This document shows, in pieces, positions 44,485-55,763 of a stretch of 64,000 nt of DNA. The DNA is from Norana najaformis. Lineage: Eukaryota > Annelida > Clitellata > Crassiclitellata > Hormogastridae. Positions within the stretch are counted from its first letter, which is position 1. Each line of letters begins with the position of its first letter. Position numbers and translations under genes: made by a program. The stretch covers positions 19,498,517-19,562,516 of the forward strand of contig OZ029928.1 in assembly GCA_964023275.1 (NCBI GenBank), read 5' to 3'. Under the pieces are notes generated by a model that was not told where the DNA came from, ran no database searches, and saw only the letters and a list, made by a program, of their open reading frames with translations.

Positions 44485-44745
44485 TACTCTCGAACCGTAC
44501 TCTCGAAACCGCACTCTCGAATCCGTACTCTCGAAGCCGTACTCTCGAATCTGTCGTACTGTCTCTCTCTGCCTGACTCTTGGAACTTGACCCGGAACCG
44601 AACCCTTTTGCCTATCGATTTTGTTTTGACTGAGCGCCTGTGAATAAGCTGGTCCCCGCGGCGCGGCTTTCGTTGGGCGCTGTAGAAATCTTGGGATTAC
44701 GATTACGATTACGAATCTCTACTCTCGAACCCGTACTCTCCACTT
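44485..44745 (-). mobile_element. Family F B-box array split by a family A insertion
   Basis: ACTCTCGAAYCCGT-type units (minus-strand B-box repeats, as at 11494) run from about 44488 to 44550. The array resumes at 44716-44740 (ACTCTCGAACCCGTACTCTC). A complete plus-strand family A end occupies 44555-44715, with its ATTACGATTACGATTACG tail at the right junction. Confidence 0.7.
44555..44715 (+). mobile_element. Family A LINE 3' end
   Basis: GGAACCGAACCCTTTTGCC, ATCGATTTTGTTTTGACTGA, TTCGTTGGGCGCTGTAGAAA and a three-unit ATTACG tail. Confidence 0.85.
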
Positions 44746-44929
44746 TACAACTGAACTTGCTACATTATTGTGAAACTTGAAATCCTTTAGCTAAGTAAGC
44801 AACGCCTTCGTGATGTTCTTAAACGCGCTATAAAAAGATTCAGTTACACTACGTCCATACATCTCGGTAGGCCTACAACGGCACCACGACCTGTCACGGC
44901 GCATGCGCCGGGTTTTCACGCATTTGAAG

Positions 44930-45152
44930 TATCGTAATCGTAAATTCCAAGTTTATAAAGCGCTACTTGAAAGCTAAGCACAGGGCACCAGCTTATTCAC
45001 GAGCACTGCGTCAGGTCAGTGGGGTTGTCCAAAAGATGCCATGTCAAGAACCAAGTCCGGTTGCCAGAAGACCAGACAGAGAAGGGGGAGAGGAGTTGTT
45101 AGGGTGGGTTGTGCTAAGCTGAGAGAAATGGGAAGGCAGCGGATTCGATGGA
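44930..45152 (-). mobile_element. Family B SINE-like copy
   Basis: TTTATAAAGCGCTACTTGAA, GCTAAGCACAGGGCACCAGC, CAGTGGGGTTGTCCAAAAGA and CAAGTCCGGTTGCCAGAAGA. It ends directly at the tail of the next element. Confidence 0.8.
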
Positions 45153-45300
45153 TCATAATCGTAATCGTAAACTCCAGATTTCTACAGCGCCCAACGAAAG
45201 CTAAGTCGCGGGAACCAGCTTATTCACAGGCGCTCAGTCAAAACAAAATCGATAGGCAAAAGGGTTCGGTTCCAGGTCAAGATCCAGGAGTCAAGATCAG
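45153..45300 (-). mobile_element. Family A LINE 3' end
   Basis: ATCGTAATCGTAAACTCCAG tail, ACAGCGCCCAACGAAAGC and GGTTCCAGGTCAAGATCCAG. 45300-45780 is unique and no gene is seen. Confidence 0.85.
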
Positions 45301-45784
45301 GGTGGGATTTTTTTGAAAAGGTGAGAAGCAGACGATATCTTTCCCGCCATGCTGAAAACGCTGTTACTGATGTCGGCGATTTCTTTTGAACGAGGACCAA
45401 TCTGAACGAAATACGAGCCACAAATTCTTGTTACTTTCCTCTTCGTTCCTCCGATCTTTTGCTCCAAAGGCCTCGCTTTCTGTTCGCGATCCTTCATCAA
45501 TTAGCATTCGACGCCTCCGTGCTATGGTTGGGCGAATGGCGGGCGCAATAAATTTACGGTTAATTATGTATGGGAATCCCACTTAAAGCGTAATGATTGC
45601 TGTAATGGGCGTCGAACCCATAACTCGTAGTGCTGACCGGTGTCATTGATATAACGCCTCATTTCGGTGTGACTTGCTCTACGTGTGTGGTCGATGTTTT
45701 TGCGGTCGACCGATGGGGGTTGGATTTTTAAGGGATTTGGGATGAAACCAACTGGAAGGATTCAACGGGTTCCTGGTTCAACGG

Positions 45785-46275
45785 AGCTGATTCTGATCTT
45801 GGATTGATTGGAAAGAGCTGATTCTGATCTTGGATCGATAGGAAAGAGGTGATTTTGATTTTGGATCGATAGGAAAGAGGTGATTCTGATCTTGGATCGA
45901 TAGGAAAGAGGTGATTCTGATCTTGGATCGATAGGAAAGAGGTGATTCTGATCTTGGATCGATAGGAAAGAGGTGATTTTGATCTAGGATTGATTGGAAA
46001 GAGCTGATTCTGATCTTGGATCGATAGGAAAGAGGTGATTTTGATCTAGGATTGATTGGAAAGAGCTGATTGTGATCTTGGATCGATAGGAAAGAGGTGA
46101 TTTTGATCTAGGATTGATTGGAAGGAGCTGATTCTGATCTTGGATTGATTGGAAAGAGGTGATTTTGATTTTGGATCGATTGGAAGGAGCTGATTCTGAT
46201 CTTGGATCGATAGGAAAGAGGTGATTCTGACCTAGGATCGATTGGAAGGATCTGATTCTGATCTTGGATTCCTAT
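45785..46275. repeat. 31-bp minisatellite, about 15 copies
   Basis: Unit TTGGATCGATAGGAAAGAGG plus TGATTCTGATC, with a variant containing TTGATTGGAAAGAGC. The two variants alternate in the middle of the array. It ends about 310 bp before exon 2. Confidence 0.95.
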
Positions 46276-46587
46276 CTATAAATTCCTTCCCGGATGACAC
46301 ATTGTCTAAAGAATCGAGGTTCGATTCCTGTTTGTTAGGAACTTCCTTGGTTAGCAACACTGTTGATAACTTTCATTAAGGGTGCTGTATAAATGTATGT
46401 TTACATTGCATTCACACCCTTAGTCAATCATTACGTTTATATTACAATATCGTTTATTACACTACGTTGCATGACGTTTCTACCCTAACAGTCATTTTCC
46501 AAATAATATTCACTCATTTAGCGCAAGCCTGTAAAAACCCCTTTCTATTTTTAACTCTCAGTGTATTTTTCTGTTGGGGATTTCCAG

Positions 46588-46875
46588 ACGCAAAGGAATA
46601 CTGTCACAACGAACAGTTCGTCGCCAAGTGCCCGGATAATAATGAGCTCATACTGATTACGTCAGCAATGTACGGGCGCATGCGCGTTGGCAAGTGCGTC
46701 AAGGAGGGCTTCGGATATCTGGAGTGCTACGCTGACGTCACGCCACACATCCATGAGCGCTGTTCCGGTCGGCCATCTTGTGCCATCCGGGTCCCGGATG
46801 CAACCCTCGACGGTACGAAGCCCTGCAATGAGGATCTGAAAAGCTACCTGGATGTCAATTACACCTGCATTAAAG
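46588..46875 (+). CDS. Exon 2: SUEL-type (rhamnose/galactose-binding) lectin domain
   Basis: Bounded by acceptor TTTCCAG| and donor AAAG|GTAAGT, phase 1 at both ends, 288 nt. It encodes residues 26-121. The eight cysteines of the SUEL fold are present (about 31, 40, 62, 72, 84, 90, 105, 119). The family's YGR motif is intact at 54-56, and the C-terminal motif reads KPCNEDLKSYLDVNYTC where DPCxxTxKYLxVxYxC is usual. SUEL domains, first known from a sea-urchin egg lectin and fish egg lectins, bind L-rhamnose or D-galactose. The intact YGR supports, but does not prove, sugar binding. The frame stays open at the 5' side to an ATG at 46467, but the canonical acceptor and the matching phase of exon 1 make that a read-through of the intron. 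Confidence 0.93.
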
Positions 46876-46884
46876 GTAAGTCGG

Positions 46885-47330
46885 AATCGGTTCGAATCAA
46901 TCAATCGATCAATCAATTAATCAAGCAAGCAATCAGTCAATTAATCAGGCAAGCAATCAGTAACTTAGTCAGTTAATCAGCAAGAGGGTCAGTAAGTAAG
47001 TCAGTAAGACAGTTAGTCAGTCAGTCAGTCAGTCAGACAATCAGCTAGTCAGTCAGTCAGTCAGTCAGTTAATAAATCAGTCTGATATCATATCTGTAAG
47101 TCCTTCAGTTAGTTAATCAGCTAATCAGTCATTTAGTCATGAAATAAGTAAGTCAGCAAATCAGAAAGTCAGTAATTCACTCTGTCAATCAGTCAGTCAG
47201 TCAGTAAGTAAGTCAGGAAATTAGTTAAATAATCATCCAGCCAGTCAGTCAGTCAATGAACCGATCAAGCACTCAAGCCAGTCAATAACGCAGCAATCGA
47301 TCTGTACGTCAGTCAACCATCAAATTAATG
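46885..47330. repeat. (AATC) and (AGTC)n arrays in intron 2
   Basis: Degenerate tetranucleotide sequence filling most of intron 2, starting about 10 bp after the exon 2 donor. Confidence 0.9.
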
Positions 47331-47400
47331 GATGTATGTATGCATGTATCACAAAATTTGTAAAGCGCCTTTTAAGTAACTCACAAAGGCGATCAATCAA
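47330..47400 (-). mobile_element. Family G 3' end piece
   Basis: A short TATG run, then AAATTTGTAAAGCGCCTTTT and AAGTAACTCACAAAGGCG, as at 25166 and 36538. Confidence 0.55.
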
Positions 47401-47481
47401 GCAGCCAATCAATGGAGAAAACAGCCAATCAGACAGAAACCAATTCGGTTGATGATCTTCTAGTGGCTGGCAGTGCCTCAG

Positions 47482-47859
47482 TTGGAGATTCGTGCGAGCT
47501 GGCAGCAGACAGCGAGGTCTTCACTGGCTTCCTGTCCAACCGTCTTCCATCCACCTCATCGAAGCTGTGCGGTTCTACTGAATCTCCCTGGGTGATCAGG
47601 GTCCTACATGGCCAGCGAATCAACTTCACCCTCCTCGATTTCTCCTCGAGCCTCATGCCCTTGAAGGGCCCCAGTCCTGCCACTCCCTGCGACCTCTACG
47701 CCGTTCTACAGGAAACAGACGGCGTTTCAGGGACCAACGTCTGTGGAACAGGAAGGGTTCAAAGTCTGCAGGTCTACACTTCCATTGGAAATAGTCTCAA
47801 GGTCATTCTGACACCGAGAAAGGTCAACAGCTCCAACAACTTCGTCTTCAGATACGACG
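47482..47859 (+). CDS. Exon 3: CUB-like domain
   Basis: Acceptor CCTCAG| at 47481 and donor CGACG|GTCAGT, phase 1 at both ends, 378 nt. An acceptor at 47461-47463 (TTCTAG) is also phase-compatible and would add six residues. Residues 122-247 show CUB features: four cysteines (about 126, 151, 191, 209), GFLSNRLP in place of the first strands, the WVIRVLHGQRINFTLLDF core (W and I/L pattern) and a VFRYD end that joins AIGC of the next exon. Two N-glycosylation sequons are visible (NFT at about 169, NSS near the end). CUB domains usually mediate protein contacts outside the cell. The call is by pattern, not by search. Confidence 0.87.
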
Positions 47860-47879
47860 GTCAGTAACAGATGGACTGG

Positions 47880-48345
47880 AGACGCATACATACATACATA
47901 CATACATACTTTACATAAATACATACATAAATACATACACATACATATATACTGTACATAAATACATACATACATACAAACACATACATACATACATATA
48001 TACATATATACATACACACACATACGTACATACATACATACATACATACATACATACATACAAACATATACATACATCATACCTACATACATAAAACCAC
48101 ACATCATACATACATTACACACACATACATCATACATACATATATCATACATACATACATCATGCATGCATACATACTTTATACATCATACATACTGTAC
48201 ATACATAGACACAGACATACATACATAAATACTTCGCACATGCATGCCCACAGTCATGCATAGATACATACATAATTATTTATTTATGTATTTACTGACT
48301 GACTGACTGACTGACTGACTGACTGACTGACTGACTGACTGACTA
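47880..48345. repeat. (TACA)n and (CTGA)n arrays in intron 3
   Basis: A TACA array starting 20 bp after exon 3 (to about 48265) and a pure CTGA run at 48295-48345. Confidence 0.95.
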
Positions 48346-48800
48346 TGTCTTTGGTTGGGGGGGTTAGTGAGTGGCTCCCTCTAGGAAGTGTAGTTCTCGT
48401 TCGTCTGATTGGACAAAATTGGCGCAATTGATTTGTACCCCCCTGGGTTTTTATTTTGTCCGCGCCCGAATTCCTTTTTTAGCTCCTGACGCGTTACGTT
48501 CTCGCGTCTGTCGGGATTTTGTGCAGTTTTCCTTAGACTATTTGTCAATTACGAACTAATGCATTGGATAGAGTCAGTTTCGGTTTTCTGGACAAGTCTC
48601 CCTAGGCGTAAACTTTTCTCATTTATTGGGGACTGAATTATGTCCCTGCCTGCCCCACAACTTCCCTTGACTGAACCCCCTCTTTTGGTACCGGCTTCCC
48701 GTCCTTCCCTCCACATTTATGGACCCTACTGGGCTGTGAACGACGAAAATATTGGCGGTTCCAGAGCAGTGAAGAAATTATACAGGGCAGTGCCGTATTT
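48346..48800. other. Unique intron 3 sequence, no exon recognised
   Basis: Open frames of about 60 codons (48371-48559) have no domain and no phase-1 splice-site pair that I could support. Confidence 0.4.
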
Positions 48801-48967
48801 GTTTATGTATCAATCTATGTATGTATGTATGTATGTATGTATATATGTATGTGTGTGTATGTATGTGTATGTATGTAAGTGTGTATGTATGTATATATGT
48901 ATGTATGTGTGTATGTATGTATGTATATATGTATGTATATATGTATGTATGTATGTATATATGTATG

Positions 48968-49000
<33 letters not shown>

Positions 49001-49023
49001 GTGTATGTATATGTATGTATGTC

Positions 49024-49055
<32 letters not shown>

Positions 49056-49175
49056 TGAATGTATGTATGTATGTATATATGTATGTTTGTATGTGTGTAT
49101 GTATGTAAGTGTGTATGTATGTATATGTGTATATATGTATGTGTGTATGTATGTATGTATGTATGTTTTTAAACC
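48800..49175. repeat. (TATG)n array in intron 3
   Basis: TATG/TGTG variants for about 370 bp. Met/Tyr/Cys/Val frames are artefacts. Confidence 0.95.
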
Positions 49176-49429
49176 TGGCTAAGTGTAGCAGTGGGATTTG
49201 ATCCCACACACCCATTACGCAGAGAAAACTTTATTGCGTTCGTTTCACTAAGAGGCTGCATTAGACAAATGTTCGGAACATGTTTCACTGTCCACCCTTT
49301 CTTCCGAGCACCGACTTTAGTAAAAGGTTACATGTTGCCGGCGCAAGAATCCCATTTGAATCCATCCGCTGACAAAAGAGTTCTCCCGTTAAATCGAATC
49401 AACTGCGTTCAAACTGATGAGATTCGCGT

Positions 49430-49680
49430 TCGTGGCCCCCTAGCGAGTCGAGGTCGGTGACGGAACGATGCCACGTGACCTCGTGGAAATTGAAGGCGAC
49501 ATTGCGATATAACCGCCTCCCCTGTACTCCCGGTCACGTGATCTCGCCGTCTCGGCGTTACGCGCGGGAGCCGGATATTGATGTCTTACTGTGGCGAGAC
49601 GACGCATGCGCAGCGGCGCCGAAATGTTATAGAAACAAGGGGACTTTGCTGAGCCGTTAGCTTTGATTGGAGAAGGGTTG
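49430..49680. other. CpG-rich block in intron 3
   Basis: Contains GCCACGTGACC and GGTCACGTGATC (E-box-type dyads) and CGCATGCGCAGCGG. It is a possible regulatory element. The preceding 49175-49430 is unique with no exon recognised. Confidence 0.35.
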
Positions 49681-49754
49681 AGAGTATCGGTGTTGTGCAT
49701 TTTCTGACATTTGCTCTGCATCAAATATTTCTGTCAACCATCTATCATTGTTCT

Positions 49755-50225
49755 TTCTGCATTTATTAAGCGCCACTATTTGACGACTAAGCATCAATCT
49801 ATGGCGCTGAGCAATTGTGAGTGAATGACTTGCTCAAGTTCCCTGCACAGTAACCGTTTCAGGGAAGGAGGCTCGAACCCGTGCTCTCCGCGTTACAAGC
49901 CGAGCGCTCTAACCAATCAACTATCGTGACCCAGATACAAGCAGAGCACAACCAATCGACTATCGTGACCCAGATACAAGCTAAACACAACCAATCTACT
50001 ATCGTGACCCAGATACAAGCAGAGCACAACCAATCGACTATCGTGACCCAGATACAAGCAGAGCACAACCAATCGACTATCGTGACCCAGATACAAGCAG
50101 AGCACAACCAATCGACTATCGTGACCCAGATACAAGCTGAACACAACCAATCGACTATTGTGACCCAGATACAAGCCGAGCGCTCTAACCAATCGGCTAC
50201 CGTGTCCCACAAACATAAGAAACAC
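49755..50225 (-). mobile_element. Family F SINE with seven-fold amplified A-box segment
   Basis: CTGCATTTATTAAGCGCCAC (minus-strand 3' end), body, B box GGCTCGAACCC and A-box side GCGCTCTAACCAATCAACTA. A 39-bp unit (CCAATCGACTATCGTGACCC, AGATACAAGCAGAGCACAA) is then repeated about seven times before a final copy of the original CGCTCTAACCAATCGGCTAC. The 13-residue repeat frame over it is a translation artefact. Confidence 0.85.
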
Positions 50226-50439
50226 AACCGCCACCCTCACAAGGCCAATAACGCAGAGTAGTAACCCTGTTGCAGTATAGAGTAGCCGCTGTGGTAATGG
50301 CAATGGATTCTGGGTCACACGAAACTATGCCGTGTTACGAGTTTAATGTTTGTGCCCAAAGCAAAATCTATCCACGGCCGAGATACGAACTTCGGTCAAC
50401 AAAGGTTCCTTATCGAGTGAATGAACGAAAGAATGGACG

Positions 50440-50712
50440 AATGAAGATTCGTCCATTCCTTCGTTCATTCATTCCTTCGTTCATTCATTCGGTCATTCAT
50501 TCCTTCGTTCATTCATTCCTTCGTTCATTCGTTCCTTCGTTCATTCATTCCTTCGTTCATTCGTTCATTCGGTCATTTATTCGTTCGTTCATTCATTCCT
50601 GCGTTCATTCGTTCATTCGGTCATTTATTCGTTCGTTCATTCATTCCTTTGTTCATTCATTCATTCGGTCATTTATTCGTTCGTTCCTTTCGTTCATTCG
50701 TTCGTTCATATC
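50440..50712. repeat. (TTCATTCG)n array
   Basis: TTCATTCG/TTCATTCC tetranucleotide variants with GGTCATTTATTCGTTCGTTC blocks repeated three times. 50712-51440 is unique with isolated TATAGCGC words near 50996-51050. Confidence 0.95.
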
Positions 50713-51440
50713 AAAGCAGTTATTTTATCTGCTGTTCTAGACATTCCCTAAAAGCTACACACATATGCTGATGTATTTCCGTATCTCTGAAGCAGTTCAG
50801 TGCATATTTTTAAACATCTGGGTGCGTTTTTGGTGTTAATAAAACTAAATACATTTAATTAAGTAGATTTACTAAGACAGCTAAGCCTAAGGTCAAAAAG
50901 TCGGCTGCTTCTATGATGAGAAACTACCACAACTGAAAGTCTTTCTGAAAACATTTCTAGTAGTCCAGTGCGCATGCGTATCGTGCCACAATTTTATAGC
51001 GCATTACAACATGACCGTTTTATAGCGCATTTACGAATAACTTATATGGCGCTTATACATGTGATACGAGAGAGATACAACATCGATGTTGTATCTGTAT
51101 CCCTCTGCATAAATTCTGAAGCGAGTATCGGTTATTTACAATAATCGGCGATATATATCGTGCTTGACGCATTCCATATTTTATCCGAATAGCGCATAAT
51201 CGGTTACAGACTCGCGAAGGTTTAGATTTGCAATTATTTGGAGATCGGCAAACTCTGAATGAACAATTTAACCACAGGTTGTAATATACAAAGCTGCAGA
51301 TACATAGCTTTCATATAAGTATACACAGCTTATTCAAAGATATTTATGCATTCACAGTGTTGACAAAACTCAGGTTTACTGCGGTATGCGCTTGACACAT
51401 TGGTTCCTATGGCACGTTGAGCATACTTCATCAAATAAAC

Positions 51441-51640
51441 CACCAATCGTAATCGTAATCGTAATCTCGAGATTTCTACAGCGCTCAACAAAAGGTAAGT
51501 CGCGGGAACCAGCTTAATCACAGGCGCTCAGTCAAAACAAAATCGATAGGCAAAAGGGTTCGGTTCCAGGTCAAGATCCAGGAGTCAGGCACTCAGACAG
51601 TCGGACGGCTACGGTGGATGCTGTTTACGGTGGATGATGA
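51441..51640 (-). mobile_element. Family A LINE 3' end
   Basis: ATCGTAATCGTAATCGTAAT tail, TTTCTACAGCGCTCAACAAA, GGTCAAGATCCAGGAGTCAG and CGGCTACGGTGGATGCTG. Confidence 0.85.
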
Positions 51641-51663
51641 TCCAACGCATTGGATGATTGCAA

Positions 51664-51800
51664 ATCGTAATCGTAATTCCGAAATTTCTACAGCGCCCAA
51701 CGAAAGCCACGCCGCGGGGACCAGCTTATTCACAGGGCTCAGTCAAAACAAAATCGATAGGCAAAAGAGTTCGGTTCCAGGTCAAAATCCCAAATCATTC
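51664..51800 (-). mobile_element. Family A LINE 3' end, shorter
   Basis: ATCGTAATCGTAATTCCGAA tail, ACAGCGCCCAACGAAAGCC and GGTTCCAGGTCAAAATCCC. It lies about 25 bp from the previous copy in the same orientation. Confidence 0.85.
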
Positions 51801-52084
51801 CAATCGAATCCGTATTCAGTCCGTGCGTGTGAAATTCAGGGAATATCAGCATCGCTTTTTGATTATCTTCCTCTGTAACGGATCGAGCGTGGAAGTTGAT
51901 CGCTTCTCTGTTCATTAAGCTCATTAACTCCACCGAATTAGAAAAATCGGACACTGGAATGTGTGGCCTTTTTGTAGCACTCATGCTGTGGCCAACGGTC
52001 TATCCGTGCGTCTGCTGTTCAGCTGTAGGAAGCTTTTGTAAGCTTTAGTAACCAAGTGATAGGTAAGTTTTTTCTTTAAAACCT

Positions 52085-52550
52085 GGATTAAGCAGTAGAT
52101 CAGTGGAATCCAGCCAGTTAAGAAAGTTCCACTGAAGCAACAGAACCCATAAGGTTAGTCTGTTCCACACTATCAATGGACCCAGCCACAAATAAGGTTC
52201 CAGAGAAGCAATGGAACCCAAACAGTTAGTCTGGTTTCACATGATCTAAGGAACCCAGCCAGTTAACAAGGTTCCACTGGAGCAGTTGAACCCAGACAGT
52301 TAAGGTTCCACTAGAGCAGCGGAACCCAGACAATCAGGTTCCACTAAAGCAATGGAACCATACAGTTATTCTGGTTCAACGGGAGCAACTGAACCCAACC
52401 GTTTAACAAGGTTCCATGGGAGCAATGGAACTCAGCTAGTTAACTCGGTTCCACAAAGTCAGTGGAACACAGCAATTTCTACTGGTTCCGTGGGAGCTAT
52501 GGAACTCATCCAGTTACTCCAGGAACCATTTCATAATGCAACCCAACATC
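52085..52550. repeat. Hairpin-forming minisatellite, about nine copies
   Basis: Units of roughly 40-50 bp with GGTTCCACTGGAGCAATGGA then ACCCAGCCAGTTA. GGTTCCA and TGGAACC within a unit are inverted repeats, so each copy can fold. Copy-to-copy divergence is considerable. Confidence 0.85.
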
Positions 52551-52999
52551 TGTTTCGAAATCCTTGCAGTTGGCGCACGAACTTGAGTTCCGAAGCGGGT
52601 GGCTCTCCCGGAGTGCACACGTTACTGGTTTTCTGTTTGAACGTTTTGCTACCCTTATTATTGACGCCAAATGGAAAGCTTCCGTGATTTATATCAGAAG
52701 GTTGAGATTGGGCTCTCGGATAAATAACCCATCAGTTTCAAATGAAATCACTTCGCCGGCTGTACAGCGAAAAGATTTGTGACACCCGTTTAGGCGGATG
52801 ATATCCCTGGAATGTGGCTGAATTCAGGCGGAGTATGGGCAGCATTTCCAGTCGAAAATGAGGTTGAAATTTCAGCCGGAAAAATGTGGCTTAAATTTAA
52901 GCAACAATTTGGATCAAATTCAACACGTTGGTTGAATTTGACAAGAAATTTCACCGAATTGTGATCAAACTTTAAAGACATATTTTTTTCTTTTTAAGC

Positions 53000-53375
53000 C
53001 TAAAAATTGGCTGAATTCTAAACAAAAAATTGACCACGTTTTGACCTAAACATTGGCTATATTCTAAACAAAAAATTGACTACATTTTGACTTAAAAACT
53101 AGCTGAATTTTAAACAAAAATTTCACTTCATTTTGACCTAAAAATTGGCAGAATTTTAAACAAAAAAATGACTACATTTTGACTTTAAAACAAGCTGAAT
53201 TTTAAACAAAAATTTCACTACATTTTGACCTAAAAATTGGCTGAATTTTAAACAAAAAATTTACTAGATTTTGACTTTAAAATTGAATTTGAAACAAAAA
53301 TTTGACTACATTTTGACCTAAAAATTGGCTGAATTTTAAAGGAAATGTGGCCATATTTTAACCGAAAAATTGTCA
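53000..53375. repeat. 46-bp minisatellite, about eight copies
   Basis: Unit CTGAATTTTAAACAAAAATT then TGACTACATTTTGACCTAAA, exactly 46 bp between starts at 53011, 53057, 53103, 53149, 53195 and 53241. It ends about 150 bp before exon 4. Confidence 0.9.
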
Positions 53376-53525
53376 GAGTTTTAACCAAATTTTTAAGGTA
53401 TTTAACCAACTAATAAACCAAATAATCAACCAACTAATTACCCAATTGATCAACCAACTAATTAGCCAATTATTAAACCAATTAATTAACCAACTAATTA
53501 ACTAAGCCTGTTTGTTATCTTACAG

Positions 53526-53708
53526 CGATTGGATGTCGTGATTTTGAGAAGCCCCAGAACGCCTGGGTGAAGAGGAGCGGTGACGATGGGGGTGGAGTGG
53601 GGGCAGGAGCGACTGAGGTCACGGTTGGCTGCGACGAATCCGACGAAGTCTGGCAGGTCGTCTGTGACGGAAACCGGTGGGAAGGCACTACGGGGAACTG
53701 CAGCGCAG
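53526..53708 (+). CDS. Exon 4: CCP/sushi-like domain
   Basis: Acceptor TCTTACAG| and donor GCAG|GTATAC, phase 1 at both ends, 183 nt, residues 248-308. Four cysteines in sushi spacing (about 251, 283, 294, 306), a tryptophan just before the last cysteine (RWEGTTGNC) and AWVK after the first. The loop between C1 and C2 contains an unusual glycine-rich DDGGGVGAGA stretch. Joining exon 3 to exon 4 gives RYDAIGC, a natural CUB-to-next-domain junction, which supports the splice. The domain is short for a CCP (usually about 60 residues) but within range. Confidence 0.85.
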
Positions 53709-53754
53709 GTATACCCCTAACCCCTTCTATCTCTGCCTTTCACTCCTTGTGAAT

Positions 53755-54085
53755 ATGTCTGTGTGTGTCTGTGTGTATCTGTGTCTGTGTATCTGCCTGT
53801 GTCACTGTGTGTCTGTCTATGTGTCTGTCTGCGTGTCTCACTGTGTGTCTGTCTCTCTCTGTGTATCTGCATGTCATTGTCTATTTGTGTATTTGTCTGT
53901 GTGTGTCTGTGTGTGTATCTGTGTCTGTGTATCTGCCTGTGTCACTGTGTGTCTGTCTGCGTGTCTCACTGTGTGTCTCTCTCTCTGTGTATCTGCATGT
54001 CATTGTATATCTGTGTATTTGTCTGTGTGTGTGTCTGTGTATCTGTGTGTGTCTGTGTGTGTGTCTGTCTGTCTGTCTGTCTGTT
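53755..54085. repeat. (TGTC/TG)n array in intron 4
   Basis: UG-rich in the transcript, starting about 45 bp after the exon 4 donor. TCTGTGTATCTGCATGTCAT recurs, showing internal segment duplication. Confidence 0.9.
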
Positions 54086-54169
54086 AAATGACTGAGTAAC
54101 CAGTGCACAACAAACAGCGAATATTTGAATGTAATTTTTATTCTGCAGTTGTTGTACTTGTAGCTGTTA

Positions 54170-54370
54170 TCGATGACGATGATGATGATGGTAGGGTTGT
54201 GGTGGTGGTGATGATGATGACGACGATGGTGATGATGATGATGATGATGGTGATGATGGTGGGGTGGTGATGATGATGATGATGATGATGATGGTAGGGT
54301 TGTGGTGGTGGTGATGATAATGACGACGATGGTGATGATGATGATGATGATGGTGATGATGGTGGGGTGG

Positions 54371-54408
<38 letters not shown>

Positions 54409-54504
54409 GTAGGGTTGTGGTGGTGGTGATGATGATGACGACGATGGTGATGATGATAATGATGATGGTGATGATGATGATGGCGGTGGTGATGATGATG
54501 ATGG

Positions 54505-54555
<51 letters not shown>

Positions 54556-54560
54556 CGTTT
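54170..54560. repeat. (GAT)n array with 103-116 bp higher-order unit
   Basis: GAT runs with the landmark GGTAGGGTTGTGGTGGTGGT at about 54190, 54293 and 54409. The poly-His frame on the minus strand is an artefact. Confidence 0.95.
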
Positions 54561-54659
54561 TCTTTTGGTTGTAGTCAGCTCAAAAGGTGCCCGACGTGAG
54601 GAAGGACTCTCTTCGCTGTCAGTAGGCAAGTTACCCTCCTCTAATCGCAGTATCATCCC

Positions 54660-55040
54660 TCTCTTGCACTCTCTCATTCACTCAGTCACTCATTCATTCA
54701 CATACTAGCTCACTCATTCAGTCATTCATTCATTCATTCACTCTCTCATTCACTCATTCATTCAGTCACTGACTCATTCACTCATTCACTGACTTATTCA
54801 CTCACTCATTCACTCATTCACTGACTCGTTCATTGACTCATTCACTCACTCATTCACTCACTCATTCACTCACTCATTCACTCACTCATTCACTCATTCA
54901 CTGACCCATTAACTGACTCATTCACTGACTCGTTCACTGAACGAATGAATGTCAAACTCTAATCTAATGAACGAATGAAAGATCGAATGAATTAATGAAT
55001 GAAGGGACGAAGGAGAGAAAGGACGAATGAATGAAGTGAA
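54660..55040. repeat. (TCAT/TCAC)n array
   Basis: CACTCATTCACTCATTCA repeats to about 54940, then the inverted sense (GAACGAATGAATG) to 55040. Confidence 0.9.
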
Positions 55041-55095
55041 CATCGATGGATGTCAGTCATTAAGTGAGTTTGACTTCTTTCTTACTCGCCGACAG

Positions 55096-55177
55096 GTGCT
55101 TCGATTCTCACGATTCTCGGCGTTTCCATGACGATTGGAATCATAGTTCTCATTGTAGGACTCTTCTACATGAGAAG
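55096..55177 (+). CDS. Exon 5: transmembrane helix, non-canonical GC donor
   Basis: Acceptor CGACAG|. It encodes [12 protein letters not shown] then [15 protein letters not shown], a clear single membrane span followed by Arg (stop-transfer). The exon ends AGAAG|GCAAGT. This is a GC donor with an otherwise perfect consensus, and it leaves phase 2, which is what exon 6 needs. A GT donor four bases later (CAA|GTGTCT) is weaker and would put exon 6 out of frame with an early stop. The extracellular side is N-terminal (type I topology). Confidence 0.83.
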
Positions 55178-55184
55178 GCAAGTG

Positions 55185-55680
<496 letters not shown>

Positions 55681-55763
55681 CCTATGACAGTTGATTGAAG
55701 GCTTCAAGTGTGCTAGGCATCTCCGTTACTGGGATTTTTACGCTCCATTCTTTACTTTTCCAG

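Noticed and set aside
46467..46587. ATG at 46467 as the true start of the lectin protein
   Set aside because: The stretch up to 46587 is open, and it contains a hydrophobic run (PFLFLTLSVFFCWGF) that could pass for a signal anchor. However, a consensus acceptor lies at 46587 and the exon's phase matches exon 1. It remains the main alternative if exon 1 is refuted.
49881..50261. A 126-codon frame with a 13-residue repeat QIQAEHNQSTIVT
   Set aside because: The unit is a 39-bp DNA repeat that grew from the A-box side of a SINE, and the reverse strand is equally open.
54138..54677. Histidine-rich protein on the minus strand
   Set aside because: Translation of a GAT array inside intron 4.
55182..55183. 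GT at 55182 as the exon 5 donor
   Set aside because: The surrounding CAA|GTGTCT is a poor donor, and joining it to 57710 gives an early stop. It is kept only as an alternative for the 55764 exon.
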